A stretch of 64,000 bases of DNA from Erythrobasidium yunnanense (GCA_001600175.1 BCJC01000003.1:1364001-1428000); one strand, 5' to 3'; positions 12,370 to 24,326 are shown, counted from the stretch's first letter. Program-made: numbers and translations. Notes: generated by a model not told the origin, from the letters alone.

Positions 12370-15327
12370 CTATTCACCCTGCAGAGCCTGCCGGACTGCG
12401 TTCAGGTTCCCTACAGCTTCGGAAGAGCTCAGAGTAGCTACAGCGGCACTACAAAGGGGAGTTAGTGTTCGCTTCTTTACAAGTTAGCTGACAGCCATAC
12501 CTTTGACCTAGCAGAAGCAGTTTGTCGAGCCTTGCGGAAGTGAGGGGAGTATGTGGTCCGTAGCTAGCCAATCCAGCTAAGATCGCGCCCAACATCGAGT
12601 CCCCTCCTCCTACGGCACTGACGACTGTGTCTAAAGGTAGTGCAGGATAGTATTTGACGATGATCAGACCTTTTCTACCCAATCCGACTACGGTCTGCTG
12701 TGCTCGTTGCTGTCCAGGACTCAGTGCTGCCCACCCTGTCTTCGTCTGGTCGTCCAGCGGCTGGGTAGTCAAGACAAGGCAGCCACGGCTACCCAGCTTG
12801 ACAAATAGAGTGCCCGCTAGCGGAAGTATCTGCAAAGCTTGCTGGATGATGCCTTCTTTCGTAAGCCAGGTTGGGAGGTGTAGCCGCAATCTGCTTCTGC
12901 AGGTATCGCTGGTGATAAAAGGCACAGAGCTTGTTTGTGCACCTGCTTCCGGCACAGCGAGCAAGCTGTCCCGGTACCATGCTGAGCGGTCGGCCAACTC
13001 CATTTGTTGTACTTTGTCGAATAGAACTTGGAGCTCATGTACGTTTGGCGCCATATAGTCTACATGCGGCCCTTCAGATTCTAGAGAAGCAGCTTCGAGG
13101 AATCTGAGGGCTTTCGCGTTGGAGGTTGGCTCGAAGACAGCTTAATCAAGATCAGCAATACCATTTGGTCATCAGGCGCGAGACTGCCTTACTGGGTATC
13201 TTCGCCTCACGGCAGTATGCTATGATCGCCGACATGGTAGAAGCGGAAATATTGCCGTCAAAGCAGACTAGACGCGGTGATCTATCTTTCAGTTGCGACA
13301 GGACCTGAACAGCGTGGTCTCAGCATGAAGAGCGGGACAGTGCTGAATCGCCTTACCTGATCAGCTGAGACCTCTTCAGCAAGTATTGTATCTGCGACTC
13401 CGCTGACAAGATCCCCTTGCGCATCCAATATCATATTGACGCAAGGCGTCCGTCCGTCCAGCTGAAGCAGCCCATCTGTGCGAGCACCCATCTGACGTAG
13501 GCTTTGCTGTAGCACGCTTGCCAGAAAATCGTTGCCCTTTGCGACAGGCGAAACGAGTAGGGCGTCCTTAATACCCATCGTGAAAACAGCTTCAAAGACG
13601 TTGCGGGCGACTCCTCCAGCAGTCATGCTGACACTTCCAGGCGAAGTAGTCTTGCTTGCACTCTCTTGCATTCGAGAGACAACGTCGATGGCGGCAGCGC
13701 CTACAACGACGATAGGAGCATGACGGGAGTGCTCTTGTTTTGTGGATGTTTCGGGTGAGGGCGACGTCGCAATGGCAGCTCCGGAGGAACCATATTGTGC
13801 TTGTTGGGGAGTGACGGCTTGCAAGCGTGCAGCGGAAGGTTGCGCACTTTGGTCAGAGCGTTCCTTCCTTATTACTGGTCAGCCAGATGTTGTTGACGAA
13901 TTGACTCGACTCTAGTAATCTGAGACTTACTTTTACCGGCTGTACCTTGAGCCCCGCCAGTTCGACGGCTATGGCAGCTCCCGCTCTCGCGTTATTCTCG
14001 ATTAAGGCGATATCTGCGTTTGTAGAACCATAAATATATCGCTTCACAAATGCTCCAGATGCTAGCTTACTGCTCTCGACACTTTCTCCACCGCTGAGCT
14101 CCTTGACTCTAGCTAGGATCCATGGCGTGACTTCTTTGCCCTTCTTCGCGACGCCGTTCTCTATGGATTCGCGGACAGCCTGCTCGACGACCTGCTGGAT
14201 TGACTTGGATCTCTCCTCGTATTCTTCAGGTATAGGAACGCCGATCAAAGTTCCCGTGTTGGTGTTCATCTCGCGTGAGAAGTCTGAATGGAGAAAGGAG
14301 TCAGACGCCGGACATACGCGTGGAAACGGAGATTGGCGTACATATCAGCTCGGCAGCCTCTCGAGCCGTACGGACGTTGAAAGGTGACTTGAAGCCTGAA
14401 CTTCTGGAATAAAAGGCTGGGAAATCGTCCGTTTGGCCAAATGTAGCGACAGTCACACCGAGAGTTTCCTGACACACAAGCCTCAGCAATGTACGAATGC
14501 CGGAATGGGCGGGCGTACAAGATATTCTAGAGTGAGGCCAATATCGAGTATGCTTTTAGCACCTGCACAAACGACAGCTACAGGCGTCTTCCCGAGCTCG
14601 GTAAGGTCTGAAGAAATGTCCATTGCTGCAGCAAGAGCATTTGCGTCAGCCGGCAGAAGTAGACCTTCGTGACTGAAGAGAGCCTACTCTCTTGTGCGCC
14701 GCGGTGCACTCCCCTGGTCATCAGTCCCAAACGTTAGTTCATTCATTCTGCTAGAGCATATCTGGCGTGCAGACACACCCTATACCGCTGTAAATTGCAT
14801 AAGTTATCATGCGAAAAGCAAACATCTGCTTCGAGACAGACTCACCCAGTCACAAAGACATCTATACCGACCAGATGACTGAGAAAGCTTGTACCGGACA
14901 CAGTAGTGCCTCCGTCCACACGCCGGACAAGAGCAGGTGCAATATCTCTTCGACCGACTTTCCACTTTAATCGGGAAGCTGATGAAGGCAGTGGCTCTGC
15001 CAGACGTTGCACTTCTGCATCGCTCAAACCAATCTTGATGACACCGTCGATGATTCCGATAGGCGCTGGAACAGCACCTTTTTCTCGGATGATGGAATCC
15101 AAGCTCTTCGCGGATGAGACAGCTTGTTCATAAGGCAGACCATGGGAAGTGATGGCAGTCTCAAGCGACACGACAGGGAACGAGCGATGCAGCGCGTCTT
15201 GGACTTCTGAAGATATCTCTATTCTGGACCTCAGCGGGGATTGCTGAAGCCGAGCCAGCGTCGATGTCGAAGCACCATCGCTGCAGCTGGCAGTACGATG
15301 GATACGTCGAGCAACGGAAGGGCGCAT
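12370..15327 (-). CDS. Fused pseudouridine-5'-phosphate glycosidase / pseudouridine kinase
   Basis: The protein combines the two steps of pseudouridine breakdown: a PfkB-type kinase phosphorylates pseudouridine and a PsuG-type glycosidase splits it to uracil and ribose-5-phosphate. Ten exons (15327-14846, 14787-14779, 14713-14688, 14625-14519, 14468-14342, 14283-13931, 13863-13357, 13304-13193, 13140-12501, 12448-12370) give 813 aa. The glycosidase is at residues ~25-368, with [29 protein letters not shown] and [11 protein letters not shown]. The kinase follows a Ser/Gln-rich linker, with [14 protein letters not shown] at its start and the catalytic loop [14 protein letters not shown] near the end. 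Exon 2 is 9 nt and exon 3 is 26 nt; together they rebuild the GGIGGVHRG motif. Such fusions are known in eukaryotes. A mitochondrial signal is possible in the Arg/Ser-rich N-terminus but not demonstrated. Confidence 0.9.
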
Positions 15328-16194
15328 CGCTCAAGTTGCGCTGGACCGCGCCTCTGGAAAGGAACTTCGAGACAGACAAGAAGCAAGACGGCGCAGCCAG
15401 GGCAGCCATGAACCGCAGCTTGTCAAGCACATCAGATGTATCCTCACTGGCGAATGCGATTAGACTGCTATGCTTTCTCAGAAGAAGACGTTCCTCCTCC
15501 GCCCAGCTCACTGGCGGCACTTCTATTCCACTCATCGCCCTCAGACTTCCTACCCTTCTGAACTGAAGTCGTTGACCCGCAATTATCAAGAGCCGTCCAG
15601 TAACGACTTCGCAATAAGACACGTCTATTGATGCTTCCCTGCAGGACCAATGTGACTGGGCCCGAGCGAGGGCAGAGCCAGACAAGCCAAGTTCTAAGCA
15701 GATTCGCTACCAAGGCCCGAAGTTACAGTGACTGGACAGACAGCATCAGCTGTCTTCCACTTACCCTATCCTCAGTCCTGCATCCTACTTACACCTTGGA
15801 TCGACTTTGCTGGATGTGCGCACTGGCTTTCGAGCTGGATACCCTGAAATACTGTGGCACTGCAATTCCACTGGTTTTGAGCTCGTCATCGATAAGAGCT
15901 GGCCTGGGCTAGCTCTCCCTGACAGTCTACGTATTTCCAGGATCGACCGCACAGACTGCTTGAAGGTCACTGCGCGAACGTTAGGCTGGATACCAGGGCT
16001 AAGGACTAGGCGCCAACAATGAGACTTCTCCATTTAAATCAGTTCTTGTCTGTCTCACCTCTCTCTTCCTTACTTCATTCCTGTTTCACACATACTTCCC
16101 TACTACTCCCCCACTGCCTATCCGGCATACCTCCCACGCTCTTTAGCACTACACACTCATTGCCACTCTCGCCATATAATCCACATCTGAAACG
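15328..16194. other. Divergent intergenic region
   Basis: These 867 bp lie between the start of the pseudouridine gene (minus strand) and the start of a secreted protein (plus strand), so both promoters should be here. Short frames on both strands do not resemble known proteins. The last 150 bp are strongly pyrimidine-rich, with a TATA-like CCATATAAT shortly before the ATG at 16195. Confidence 0.45.
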
Positions 16195-17393
16195 ATGCGC
16201 TTCTCCGTCTTCGCTCTCGCTTGTGCAGCTTCGGTCGCAATGGTCAATGCATACACTGCATCCGACATCTTCAGCAAATCAGGAGAGATCCTTGATCCTG
16301 TCGTCGAGGTTCCTGCCGTGATCGCTGGCGATGCACCCGCACCTGCAGCTGCTGCAGCTTGGTTCTCGGGTGCCGATACCAACGCCGCTAGATTCAAGCG
16401 GGGTCTCCCTCCCCTTCCTCCAACTGTAAGAAGACATCACGAAAAGCGAACCGGCTCATCTTCTTTGCCCTGCAATGCAGGATGCTGCAATAAGGCACCT
16501 TATTTGTAAGATCATCTCGCCCTTCTCACCGTAACTTGGATGGCTGATGTCTCATACGCTTGCAGCCAAGGCTACGTCGTCGCTACGGATGCAAACACTG
16601 GCAACTTCGTCGGTTTCGTTGCGAAGGATCTTAACTATCAAAAGGTCTTCGACAAGACGAACGACATCGACAAAGCCCTTCTTGTCAACCTTCCTACTTC
16701 TCTTCACTACAACGTTCCCATCGATCTGTACGGCGCCAACCTTAAAGATACCGCCCATCCGTTCTTTGGTGGCGTGGAAGGATCGATTGGCTCGTATTTC
16801 ACACATGGCGGCTTCGGGTGAGTCAATAATCGTATTGCCATAATTCTCATTGCTTATGGCTTCTGTATAATGCAGATATGCCTATCTTTCCGGCACTGGC
16901 AACAGTGCGTGTAATAGCATTTCCTCCAAGAGACGTTATAGCTGATGCTTGTATCCACAGCCGACGCAAGCGAGCCTCCTTCAACCTTCGCAGGCTCCAG
17001 TATCGACAAACTCGGCTACTGCGGTGCTGTCGAGAGCCAGATCTGGTTCTTGGATTGCCAGCTTCGTCTCAAGGCACAATGGGTCAACCGAGATGAGAGT
17101 GAGTGCTACTGTAGCTTAGGATGAACCTCGCCTGATGCACCATATTTTCTACAGCCATCAAGCAGGCTACTGTGCTCTACAACAAGGCCTCCAAGAGTTT
17201 CTACATCACCGGTGATTACCGTGCTTTCAAGGCCAAGTTCGGCTACGAAAGTACTCAGCGCATTGTGAGGAATATACATCTCTTACTAAAGGCTCGCGGT
17301 GACTGATGGCATTTCTTGCTGCCGTAGCATCTCTCGTTCTTGCTAATTGAAGAGGCTCTCTCGCCAATCGTTGATGTTACTCCAAAGGTTTAA
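16195..17393 (+). CDS. Secreted protein of unknown function
   Basis: Six exons (16195-16505, 16566-16817, 16876-16904, 16961-17098, 17155-17264, 17328-17393) give 301 aa. A clear signal peptide starts MRFSVFALACAASVAMVNAY. After an Ala/Pro-rich pro-region with dibasic sites (FKRG, VRRHHEKR), which could be Kex2-processed, comes a cysteine cluster CNAGCCNKAPYF. The C-terminal half includes GYVVATDANTGNFVGFVAK, ESQIWFLDCQLRLKAQWVN and ATVLYNKASKSFYITGDY and looks like a compact beta-rich domain. I do not recognise the family. Exon 3 is only 29 nt. The domain pattern of pro-region plus folded part resembles other fungal secreted proteins; any host-interaction role is inference. Confidence 0.72.
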
Positions 17394-17698
17394 AGCTACC
17401 GAGACTACCGTTTCGAGGGCTATGCATTCCTTCATGGCGTTCGGCCAACCTTTGGTTTTCTAGCTGTTTCTTCCTTATACGTGGCTTCTGTTCTCGCTCT
17501 CCTAGAGCTTGATTTGTATGTGGTTGTAAGTAGATATATGTGTGAGCAGCATTCGCAGGATGCTGTCATTTAATACCAATCTCTTCGTACTCTAAAGCCG
17601 GTCTACCATCCACGCGCTCCTATTCGATCGGAGGTGGACGCTCTTGCCGGTCAAGTTGGCTAGGTATAAGTATTTTAGGCGCCTCTTTCCCTCACACC
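17394..17698. other. Intergenic region
   Basis: The 305 bp between a secreted protein and an alpha/beta hydrolase on the same strand contain a TATA-like stretch (GTATAAGTATTT) around 17664, about 35 bp before the hydrolase start. Nothing else stands out. Confidence 0.4.
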
Positions 17699-18977
17699 AT
17701 GCCTTGGGCTCGTACTGCTGATTTTGAAGTGCTCTTCAAGCCGATCGAGGGATGCTCAGGCGGGGGTCTATTAGCCGGCGTGTGGCTGCCGCAGGCTGCT
17801 CAATCCCAGCTCGGTGAGGAAGCGCAATCCGAAAGCAACCACTTTTCTCATTTGGAAGGCCTCCTGTCAGATGTCGTACTGGCTCTACATGGCGGCGGCT
17901 TCACGATGGGTTCCTACGAAGACGTGCCGAAGACCGACTTTGACCTATACAACAAGAAAGGATTTGTAGTCGTCTCGGCGCAGTATAGACTACTACCACA
18001 GTACGCTTCGCAAGTCGGTTCCAATAACAGGACTGTCTGACAGAAGCTACAGCGTCCGAGCACCGGAAATAGTTGAAGACGTAATCGATGCCTATGCATG
18101 GATCTTCTCAGAGTTAGCAAAGCATACACCTGGAGCTACACGTGTCAGGAGCCTAATCGTAACAGGCTGGTCAGCTGGTGCGACCCTGGCGTGTAACTTG
18201 GTAGGAATAACGGCAGGCGATATCATATGATTTGCCAAGGCTGACCAAGCGGGGTATCAGGCTTACTATGCCCCAAAGCGAGGGTTGAAGGCGCCAGATG
18301 CCGTTATAGTCTCATATGGCCTCTTTGACCCCGACAGCATGGTAACAAAGCCATACGATGCGGTGATGGGTGAGCTGCCAGAAGAGAAGCGCGCATTTGC
18401 CATGAAAGTCTTCGAAGAGCCGGCAAGCGGTGGTGTACGCCATCCGTAAGTTTCGGAGTTTGAGCCTGTCAATCGAGAATATATGCTAATTACGTTGGGA
18501 GCAGGCCTGCCAGCAAAGAAGGACCTGCACCACAGATTCCTCTTGCGAATACGCCGAGACTGGCCTGGCTCTTGCCCGTAAGAACACTTCTCGTTTCCCT
18601 TGCTACAGTTGGCTAAGGGTTTGGAAAAACAGTTAATTCGTGGCGGTGGCCTTCAATCGTACTTCTACAATTCGCCTTGTCCTCCGTTCGATGAAGCCTA
18701 TGCGCCCACGCGTCTAGTCGAAGCCAGCACGGCCTGGCCGCCTACATTCGTGATGATAGCAGGTGGAGACAAGCTCATTCCAATAAGTCAATCGGAAGCA
18801 TTCATTGATCTTCTCAAGCGTAAGAACTTTGACTTTGCGACTTCAACTGCCACGGCCATGCCGCATGGAAAGTCCGAAAACTGGGACGACGACATTGATA
18901 GTGGATATCCTGGTTGGTGGAAGGAGGCGATTCAGCCCAGTATTGAGTGGGCCATAAGTAAGTGCACGCGAGAGTAA
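17699..18977 (+). CDS. Alpha/beta hydrolase, hormone-sensitive-lipase type
   Basis: A likely esterase or lipase. Five exons (17699-18000, 18044-18200, 18261-18445, 18505-18577, 18633-18977) give 353 aa. The oxyanion-hole motif LHGGGFTMGS is near residue 65 and the nucleophile elbow is GWSAGAT. A catalytic Asp is likely in MIAGGDKLIP and the His in TAMPHGK. There is no signal peptide, so it is probably intracellular. The first intron is only 43 nt. A strong donor-like GTAAGTG occurs just before the proposed stop, so the last few residues could instead be replaced by a further exon. Substrate cannot be predicted from the sequence. Confidence 0.82.
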
Positions 18978-19088
18978 ACGAGATGCGGAGAAAATGTACG
19001 CTTCCGGCTTTGATCGGTTTCATTGACGGCTGTATCGAGATGATCAACAGCAATCCAGCATATCCATCGGGGCTGCCTGCATATTCGC

Positions 19089-19586
19089 TCAATCTCTGCT
19101 TTTCCTCCTCTTCTGAAGGGCACTAAAGCCAACGCCTGCCAGAAAAGCCAGCCTGAGTGCGAGCGGAGCCCAAAGCGTTGCCAGCGCGATCCAATCGTTT
19201 GCTCTCCATAGCACAGGATTCCAGAATGCCTCGCTACCCATAGCTCGTTTAGCTCCGCATAGATGCAGAATATCGCATATCGCAATTCCAGCAAGGACCG
19301 TTTTCCAGATCTGGATGTTGTTGCCTGCAACCCTGAGCAGAACAGCTTCGTTGAATGCGAAGAGCACATAGCATGCTGCTGTCTGGTCGAAGATAGCTTG
19401 GAAGGGTGATGCGGAGATGGTAGAATCGCTCGAGAGGCCCGAGACCCTTCGAGCTGTAAAGGTGCTCAGGTATGTGAAGGGCAGGAAAGCAGCTTGATAG
19501 GCACCAATGAGAGCCATGATAGGCTCGATGTAGAGGTGATAGAGTGTATACGGCCAGGGTATCGCAACACGAGACTCGGCGGTCAT
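19089..19586 (-). CDS. DUF7704-type integral membrane protein
   Basis: A single exon of 165 aa. The N-terminal block IPWPYTLYHLYIEPIMALIG is typical of the fungal DUF7704 family, whose function is unknown. Four hydrophobic segments are visible, roughly at residues 12-35, 70-90, 95-115 and 135-155, with a basic C-terminal tail QKRRKSRD that should face the cytosol. The frame is open further upstream, but 19586 is the ATG that places the family motif at the N-terminus. The gene converges on the alpha/beta hydrolase, with 111 bp between their stops. Confidence 0.72.
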   Translation of the reverse strand: MTAESRVAIPWPYTLYHLYIEPIMALIGAYQAAFLPFTYLSTFTARRVSGLSSDSTISASPFQAIFDQTAACYVLFAFNEAVLLRVAGNNIQIWKTVLAGIAICDILHLCGAKRAMGSEAFWNPVLWRANDWIALATLWAPLALRLAFLAGVGFSALQKRRKSRD

Positions 19587-19937
19587 CTTCGGTTCGACGT
19601 ATGTCCAGAAAGGTTGCAGCACTCTGATGAGCGAGCAGTGTAGCGTGAGTCGATGTTCTATGCAAAGGATCTTAATGAACGAGTTGGTCAGGCACAAGCT
19701 AGGCGTATTATACTGAGAAATGGGCAGCAAGAAGTATCTGCAGCATCTGCGACTGTTTATTTGCCTGCTATATGGCACTGTTTGACATATGTAGACGCGT
19801 TCACCCTTTCTACCATTTCAACACTGCAGCTTTCGTGAGCCGGACTTTCGCTACAACCATGCTGATGGTGTTCTCTTTCACTTCTTTACTATCATTTACT
19901 CCCTTTTGACTATCTTTCAAACAGCCCCTCTTGTCAT
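19587..19937. other. Intergenic region
   Basis: These 351 bp lie between the DUF7704 start and the end of the SurE-like gene, both on the minus strand. They are AT-rich in places and presumably hold the DUF7704 promoter and the SurE 3' end. No gene is visible. Confidence 0.4.
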
Positions 19938-21485
19938 CTAGAAAGCCTTTCGTCGGCGAAGACTTTCTCCTAGAGATCGCTTGACGCGCTTATTTGCGAC
20001 CGGTGCTAAATAAGTACGGATGTGCTCTTGTATAGGAGCCGCCCACTTGACTCCAGCATCGTAGTCTGCATCAAAGACTGAGATCGAGCTTGCACAGTTG
20101 TCTTCTACAACATCTGTCTCGCCGGGCAGACTGCAATCTCCATAATGACATTGATTGATACCAGGTCCGAGAACGTCGACGTAGACGGGGAAGCCATCCT
20201 CGTCCAGAACAAAGTCGTCGGAATAGGCCCCTCCAGCAAGACCTAGTAGCGAGAGTTAAACGGCGGCAATGACTGAAGCTGGACTAAAGCTTACGAGTGA
20301 GATGGAACTCAGGAGATGAACAGTTCTTTGATAGGTAGGGCAAGTTCACGTTCAAGCCGATACCGAGAGGGAAGAGAGGTTCTCCACTCGACTTGTCATA
20401 TCCGTCTGCCAGTGAAGAGACCAGGTTCGCAACCAAGTTGGCTGCCAATAGAGAGGAGTCGTAAGGATTGTTGTAGTCGATGTCCTTGTACGATCGGTGC
20501 GTGAAATTGTAGGCTGACGTCGCAATGGATGGTATGCCCAATGTTACGCCTGCAAATGCAGCACCGCATGTTCCGGATAGTGAGTAGACGCTGTAAAAGG
20601 GCAGGAAGGGAGACTTGTCAGCGGACTATCGCCTGATAGAACATTGCGAAAGCATTCACAAAGCGCCCTGTAAAGTAGAAATAGCGCTTAATTCTCTTGG
20701 CAGGCTTAGATACTAGACCACCAACATACCAGATTAGGTCCATCGTTAGGTCCAGACACTACGAGATCGATCTTCTTATCGGGGAAGAAGTCGGCAGCGT
20801 GAGAGATATTGTTTCCACCCCACAAGACGCACTGAAGCGGAACAATACCTTTAGCTCCTGCATTCCTTGACCGCGAGGTTGCACCCACTGCAGCTGGAGT
20901 CCCGTTGAAGTAGCGAATGGACGGGTCGTCTGTGTAGCCATAGTATGAGGAGCCTGGTGGCACCAGCCTGGATAATATCATGAGCTTGTGCCTAAGCCTT
21001 GAAATTGCGGCTCCTTACCCATAAATACCTCCTGACTCGGATACATTGGATGTAGGTAAAACAACCGTGGCTATAGGACAGTTGAGACAGGCGTTAGCAT
21101 GATTATCTCGCCAGGTTGCGAGATCCCCTTGCTTACCGCCCTTGCCGCTCTGGTTCTCCAAAGGTCCGATGATAAGCACCTTGTGGCCGTCTTTTTCCAG
21201 AGCTGCTTTGGTAGCGTGAAGATTAGCAGATGCCCATCCACTGCGGAAGCGGTATTAGCTGCAAGAAACGCAGGAGGGTAGCAGCTCGCGACTTGACTCA
21301 CTCGTCACTGTCATCCAGGAAGTGGTGAGATATAACATTAGCCAAGGAGAGCGTCCGGGTATATGCAAGTAGCATCCATCCTGTAATAGAGGCATTTACT
21401 TGGACATCAGAATGTTGAGGTTGGCATTTGCGGAAGTAGTCGCCAGAGCGAGTGCCGCCAAGGCGAATGTCGATGTAGCTCGCAT
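19938..21485 (-). CDS. Secreted SurE-like phosphatase/5'-nucleotidase
   Basis: SurE proteins are divalent-metal-dependent phosphomonoesterases. Eight exons (21485-21400, 21307-21302, 21240-21137, 21070-21019, 20967-20730, 20667-20660, 20590-20295, 20242-19938) give 364 aa. A signal peptide starts MRATSTFALAALALATTSANA, so the enzyme is probably extracellular or vacuolar. The metal-binding motif reads LMSNDDGWASANLHATK, and the N-D-D part is contributed by a 6-nt exon. LVVSGPNDGPNLGAF follows, where G-A-F comes from an 8-nt exon, and then LSGTCGAAFAGVTLGIPSIA. The C-terminal 100 residues include CHYGDCSLPGE. Both tiny exons are needed to rebuild family motifs, which is the main support for them. 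Nothing is missing from the core. Confidence 0.85.
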
Positions 21486-21930
21486 TTCTTCTCTTCAAGC
21501 AGGTATGTTAATGTACGAGGGTACGAGGGAAGATGTAGAAAGGATGTGCAGAGAACAGGAAGAAGAGCTCTTGGACAAGAAGAAAGAAGTTTGTTCGTCA
21601 GGCCAGCATCGCCAGATAAGCCTATTCTGCGATAAGCCGGTGCCACTACCATGGCCCATGGGATGGAGCTATCAGCTCACCATATGCTTGCACACGAGGA
21701 GTTAGCAGAACATGCGGAGCTCATGGTCTGCCGCTGGCCCTCCCAAGACTACTCGGCTACTTTCTTTAGTACGCTAATTGCCGTTCTAATTTTGGGTGAT
21801 TTCAGGCACAGGACAGCAAAACTTCGCACTTCTTGTCCTTTTTCTTGCAGCGCGTAAAGACTGGCGCATTAAAGATGCAACAAGCCAAACGTGACCTCAA
21901 ATGAAACATTGAAGCCGGCGGCTTTCCAGC
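21486..21930. other. Intergenic region
   Basis: These 445 bp precede the SurE-like gene and follow the first F-box-like gene. Short frames only; no motif recognised. Confidence 0.4.
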
Positions 21931-22981
21931 TCAGCCTACGAGGAAGTCGGCCTGTCGAGGGCTGTCAGAACACCATAAAGAAGATGGATGCAGGTAGTCG
22001 CGACTTACGTCGATGCAAGTATTGTCTAATCTTAGGATGAAGCCGATACAGTCTGCAAGCGGCGAGAGGTCCCATGAATCCTGCTCTTCCAACTTCCACA
22101 GCTCGCATAGAATATCATGTACTGTAAGTTCGTGCGCGTTCTTGAGTGGAAGAACTCCACTGCCACGAAAGGGGAACGACGAGGGCCTAGCTCTATCGAA
22201 CCACCTGCAGCCGAGGCCAACCTCCTGCAGAGGCACCGTCGTGATAAAGACGCTGCTAAGAACGATATGTGTCTCCAAGCGATAGCGATCTTGGCGAAAA
22301 TCCAGCAGTTCTGGAATCATTGGCTTCCGTCGATGTGAGTCTAGGATAGATCTGTTCTCAGGCTTATATGCCCATCCATCTTTGCCGTCGAGCACCAATG
22401 CTGCTCCAAGGGATAGTCTGACAATTCGGTCTCCAATTACTTTCGGTGGCCAGACGCTGAATAGAGGGAGAGGAGCTGAGGTACCGCCATTTTGGAAGCG
22501 GTCTCTATTGTGTGGATTGGAAGCGACTCCTTCGATCATTCGGATCTGCTTGTCTTTCTCCGCTTCTTTGAGCGATAGGGTTTTGCACAGGACTAGAGTT
22601 AACAGATTCGAGAATCAGCAGCGAATCACAGAATAATGCAAGTATCATGGATAACGCACCTTTGGGATCACTGTGCGGGCGTAAATACTGAAAGCGTATG
22701 TCGTCCAAGACCGTTTTACATAGGCGGCACCCAGCGCAATGGTTGACGATCTGCGCAGCCAGGCTGCTCCAGCTGACGCCAGCTTCTCTCGCAGCATTGG
22801 TTCTGCCAATATGCTCGACAGCCAATAGACACCTCCATTGTTCTTCCGAGACTGACTGTGACACCAAAGAGGCCTGTGCGCGGTCGACACGAGATAGCGA
22901 GATCAGAGTCCGAAAGTCGCCAATATGTCGATAGATTGCTATATGGATGTCTGCAGGCAAGTCTGAGAATATTGTGGGCAT
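21931..22981 (-). CDS. F-box-like protein, tandem paralogue 1
   Basis: Two exons (22981-22660 and 22592-21931) give about 327 aa. The N-terminus MPTIFSDLPADIHIAIYRHI followed by GDFRTLISLSRVDRAQASLV fits an F-box, the motif that docks on Skp1 in SCF ubiquitin ligases. Next come a conserved block (EEQWRCLLAVEHIG, then NAAREAGVSW) and a cysteine cluster HCAGCRLCKTVLDD that could bind zinc. The C-terminal half shares PLFSVWP and the HIVLSSVFITT block with its two neighbours. The intron is at the same position and phase in all three genes. A further intron near the 3' end is possible: a GTAAGT follows TCID, so the last residues are uncertain. Substrate-receptor function is inference. Confidence 0.68.
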
Positions 22982-23237
22982 TTTTGCGAATTGACGAGTT
23001 GGCGTGAAGAAGAGAAGGAAGAGGCTCGTGACATTGTGTTTGGCACTTTGGCGTCGCTTCGAAAGAAAAGCGAAGAGAAATTAGAGTGTACGGCTGGTAA
23101 TGAGTGTTCCGTGTGATACGATGCGTTCTCGCCTTCTCGCCATGCGTGCTGCCAACCGTTGCAAAGTTTGCATCCTCTTCATGAATCCTGAAGATCTTTT
23201 TCTCATATCGCACATGAAAGCTCATGCTGAACTGAAG

Positions 23238-24215
23238 TCAACCTAGTGATAAACCATCAGCTGACTGCCTGCTACGCGTTCGAAAATAATCGACAGCGCC
23301 CACAAAGATGCTGAATCTGTCCCTGCCCAGTTGCAAGCCTATGCAACGCTCTTTCGTTTTATAGCCTCGAGAGCTTAGACTTATTATGTGACACACCTCA
23401 CGGAGAGCATCGGAGAGAGTGATTCCGTTTGTGTTCGTCACGGCCTTCAATCCCGTGTGACAAGCCGTGTCGGTATTGATCCATCGACAGTAGACACGGC
23501 CTTCGGAAATAGGTCTTGTGGTAATGAACATGTTACTGAGGACGACGTGCTTATGTAGACGATAACGATCTTGTCGGAGATCAATAAGTCCTGGAATGAT
23601 GGGTTGACTGCGATAGCGCTGCAAGATGCGCTGGTTCGCAGCCTCAGATGCCCAGCTATCATGTCCATCGAGAACAAGAGCCGCCTTTATTGAAAGTCTT
23701 GTCTGCTCCCCATCGCCGACTACTGCCTCTGGCCAGATGCTGAATAGGGGTGAAAAAGCATATGAGACCGCGTCGAGCATGCGGAGCTGTCCGTCTTTTG
23801 CTGCTTCATCAGGGCTGAGAGGCGTGCAAGTAGCTGGAGCAGAAGCAGCACTCCAGCAGGGCTCATGCTATGCTAGCAGCCTGAAATCACAGAACATACC
23901 ATTAGAGTCCGTGTATGAAGATGGAGCGCGGTTGTCATCAAGGACCCGAGTGCAGAGGCGGCATCCGGCACAATGGTCTGTAACTTGCGAAGCGAGGTCG
24001 CGCCAGCTTATTCCGGCCTCTCTTGCAGCGTTCGACTTTCCGAGGTGCGACATAGCCAACAAGCACCGCCAGCGTTCTTGAGAGACTGCTTGGGAGACCA
24101 AGGCGGCTTGCGCGCGACTGGTTCGCGATAGTGCGATCAGAGATCTGAAGTCGCAGATCTGCTCATAGATCGCTATGTGAATGTCTGGAGGGAGTTCGGA
24201 AAAAGTTGTCGGCAT
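23238..24215 (-). CDS. F-box-like protein, tandem paralogue 2
   Basis: Two exons (24215-23900 and 23833-23238) give about 303 aa. It begins MPTTFSELPPDIHIAIYEQI and carries the same block order as its neighbours: F-box-like helix pair, QERWRCLLAMSHLG, NAAREAGISW, HCAGCRLCTRVLDD, then PLFSIWPEAVV and the HVVLSNMFITT segment. It is the most divergent and shortest copy: after the intron it lacks the segment corresponding to NPHNRDRFQNGG, so roughly 15 residues are missing relative to the others. The intron is in the same position and phase. The 3' end is uncertain because a weak GT follows the last shared block. Confidence 0.65.
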
Positions 24216-24326
24216 AGTCTAGGCAGGACCCTTTTGGTCGCGGCTCGCTTAAAGACGAAGGTCTGGTTGTGAGTGGAGGCTTCAGCTATACGGCACGTTG
24301 TCAGCAAGTCAAGGATGAGGGAGTGT

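Noticed and set aside
15161-15685. 174-codon minus-strand frame upstream of the pseudouridine gene
   Set aside because: It overlaps the true first exon in another frame and has no recognisable domain.
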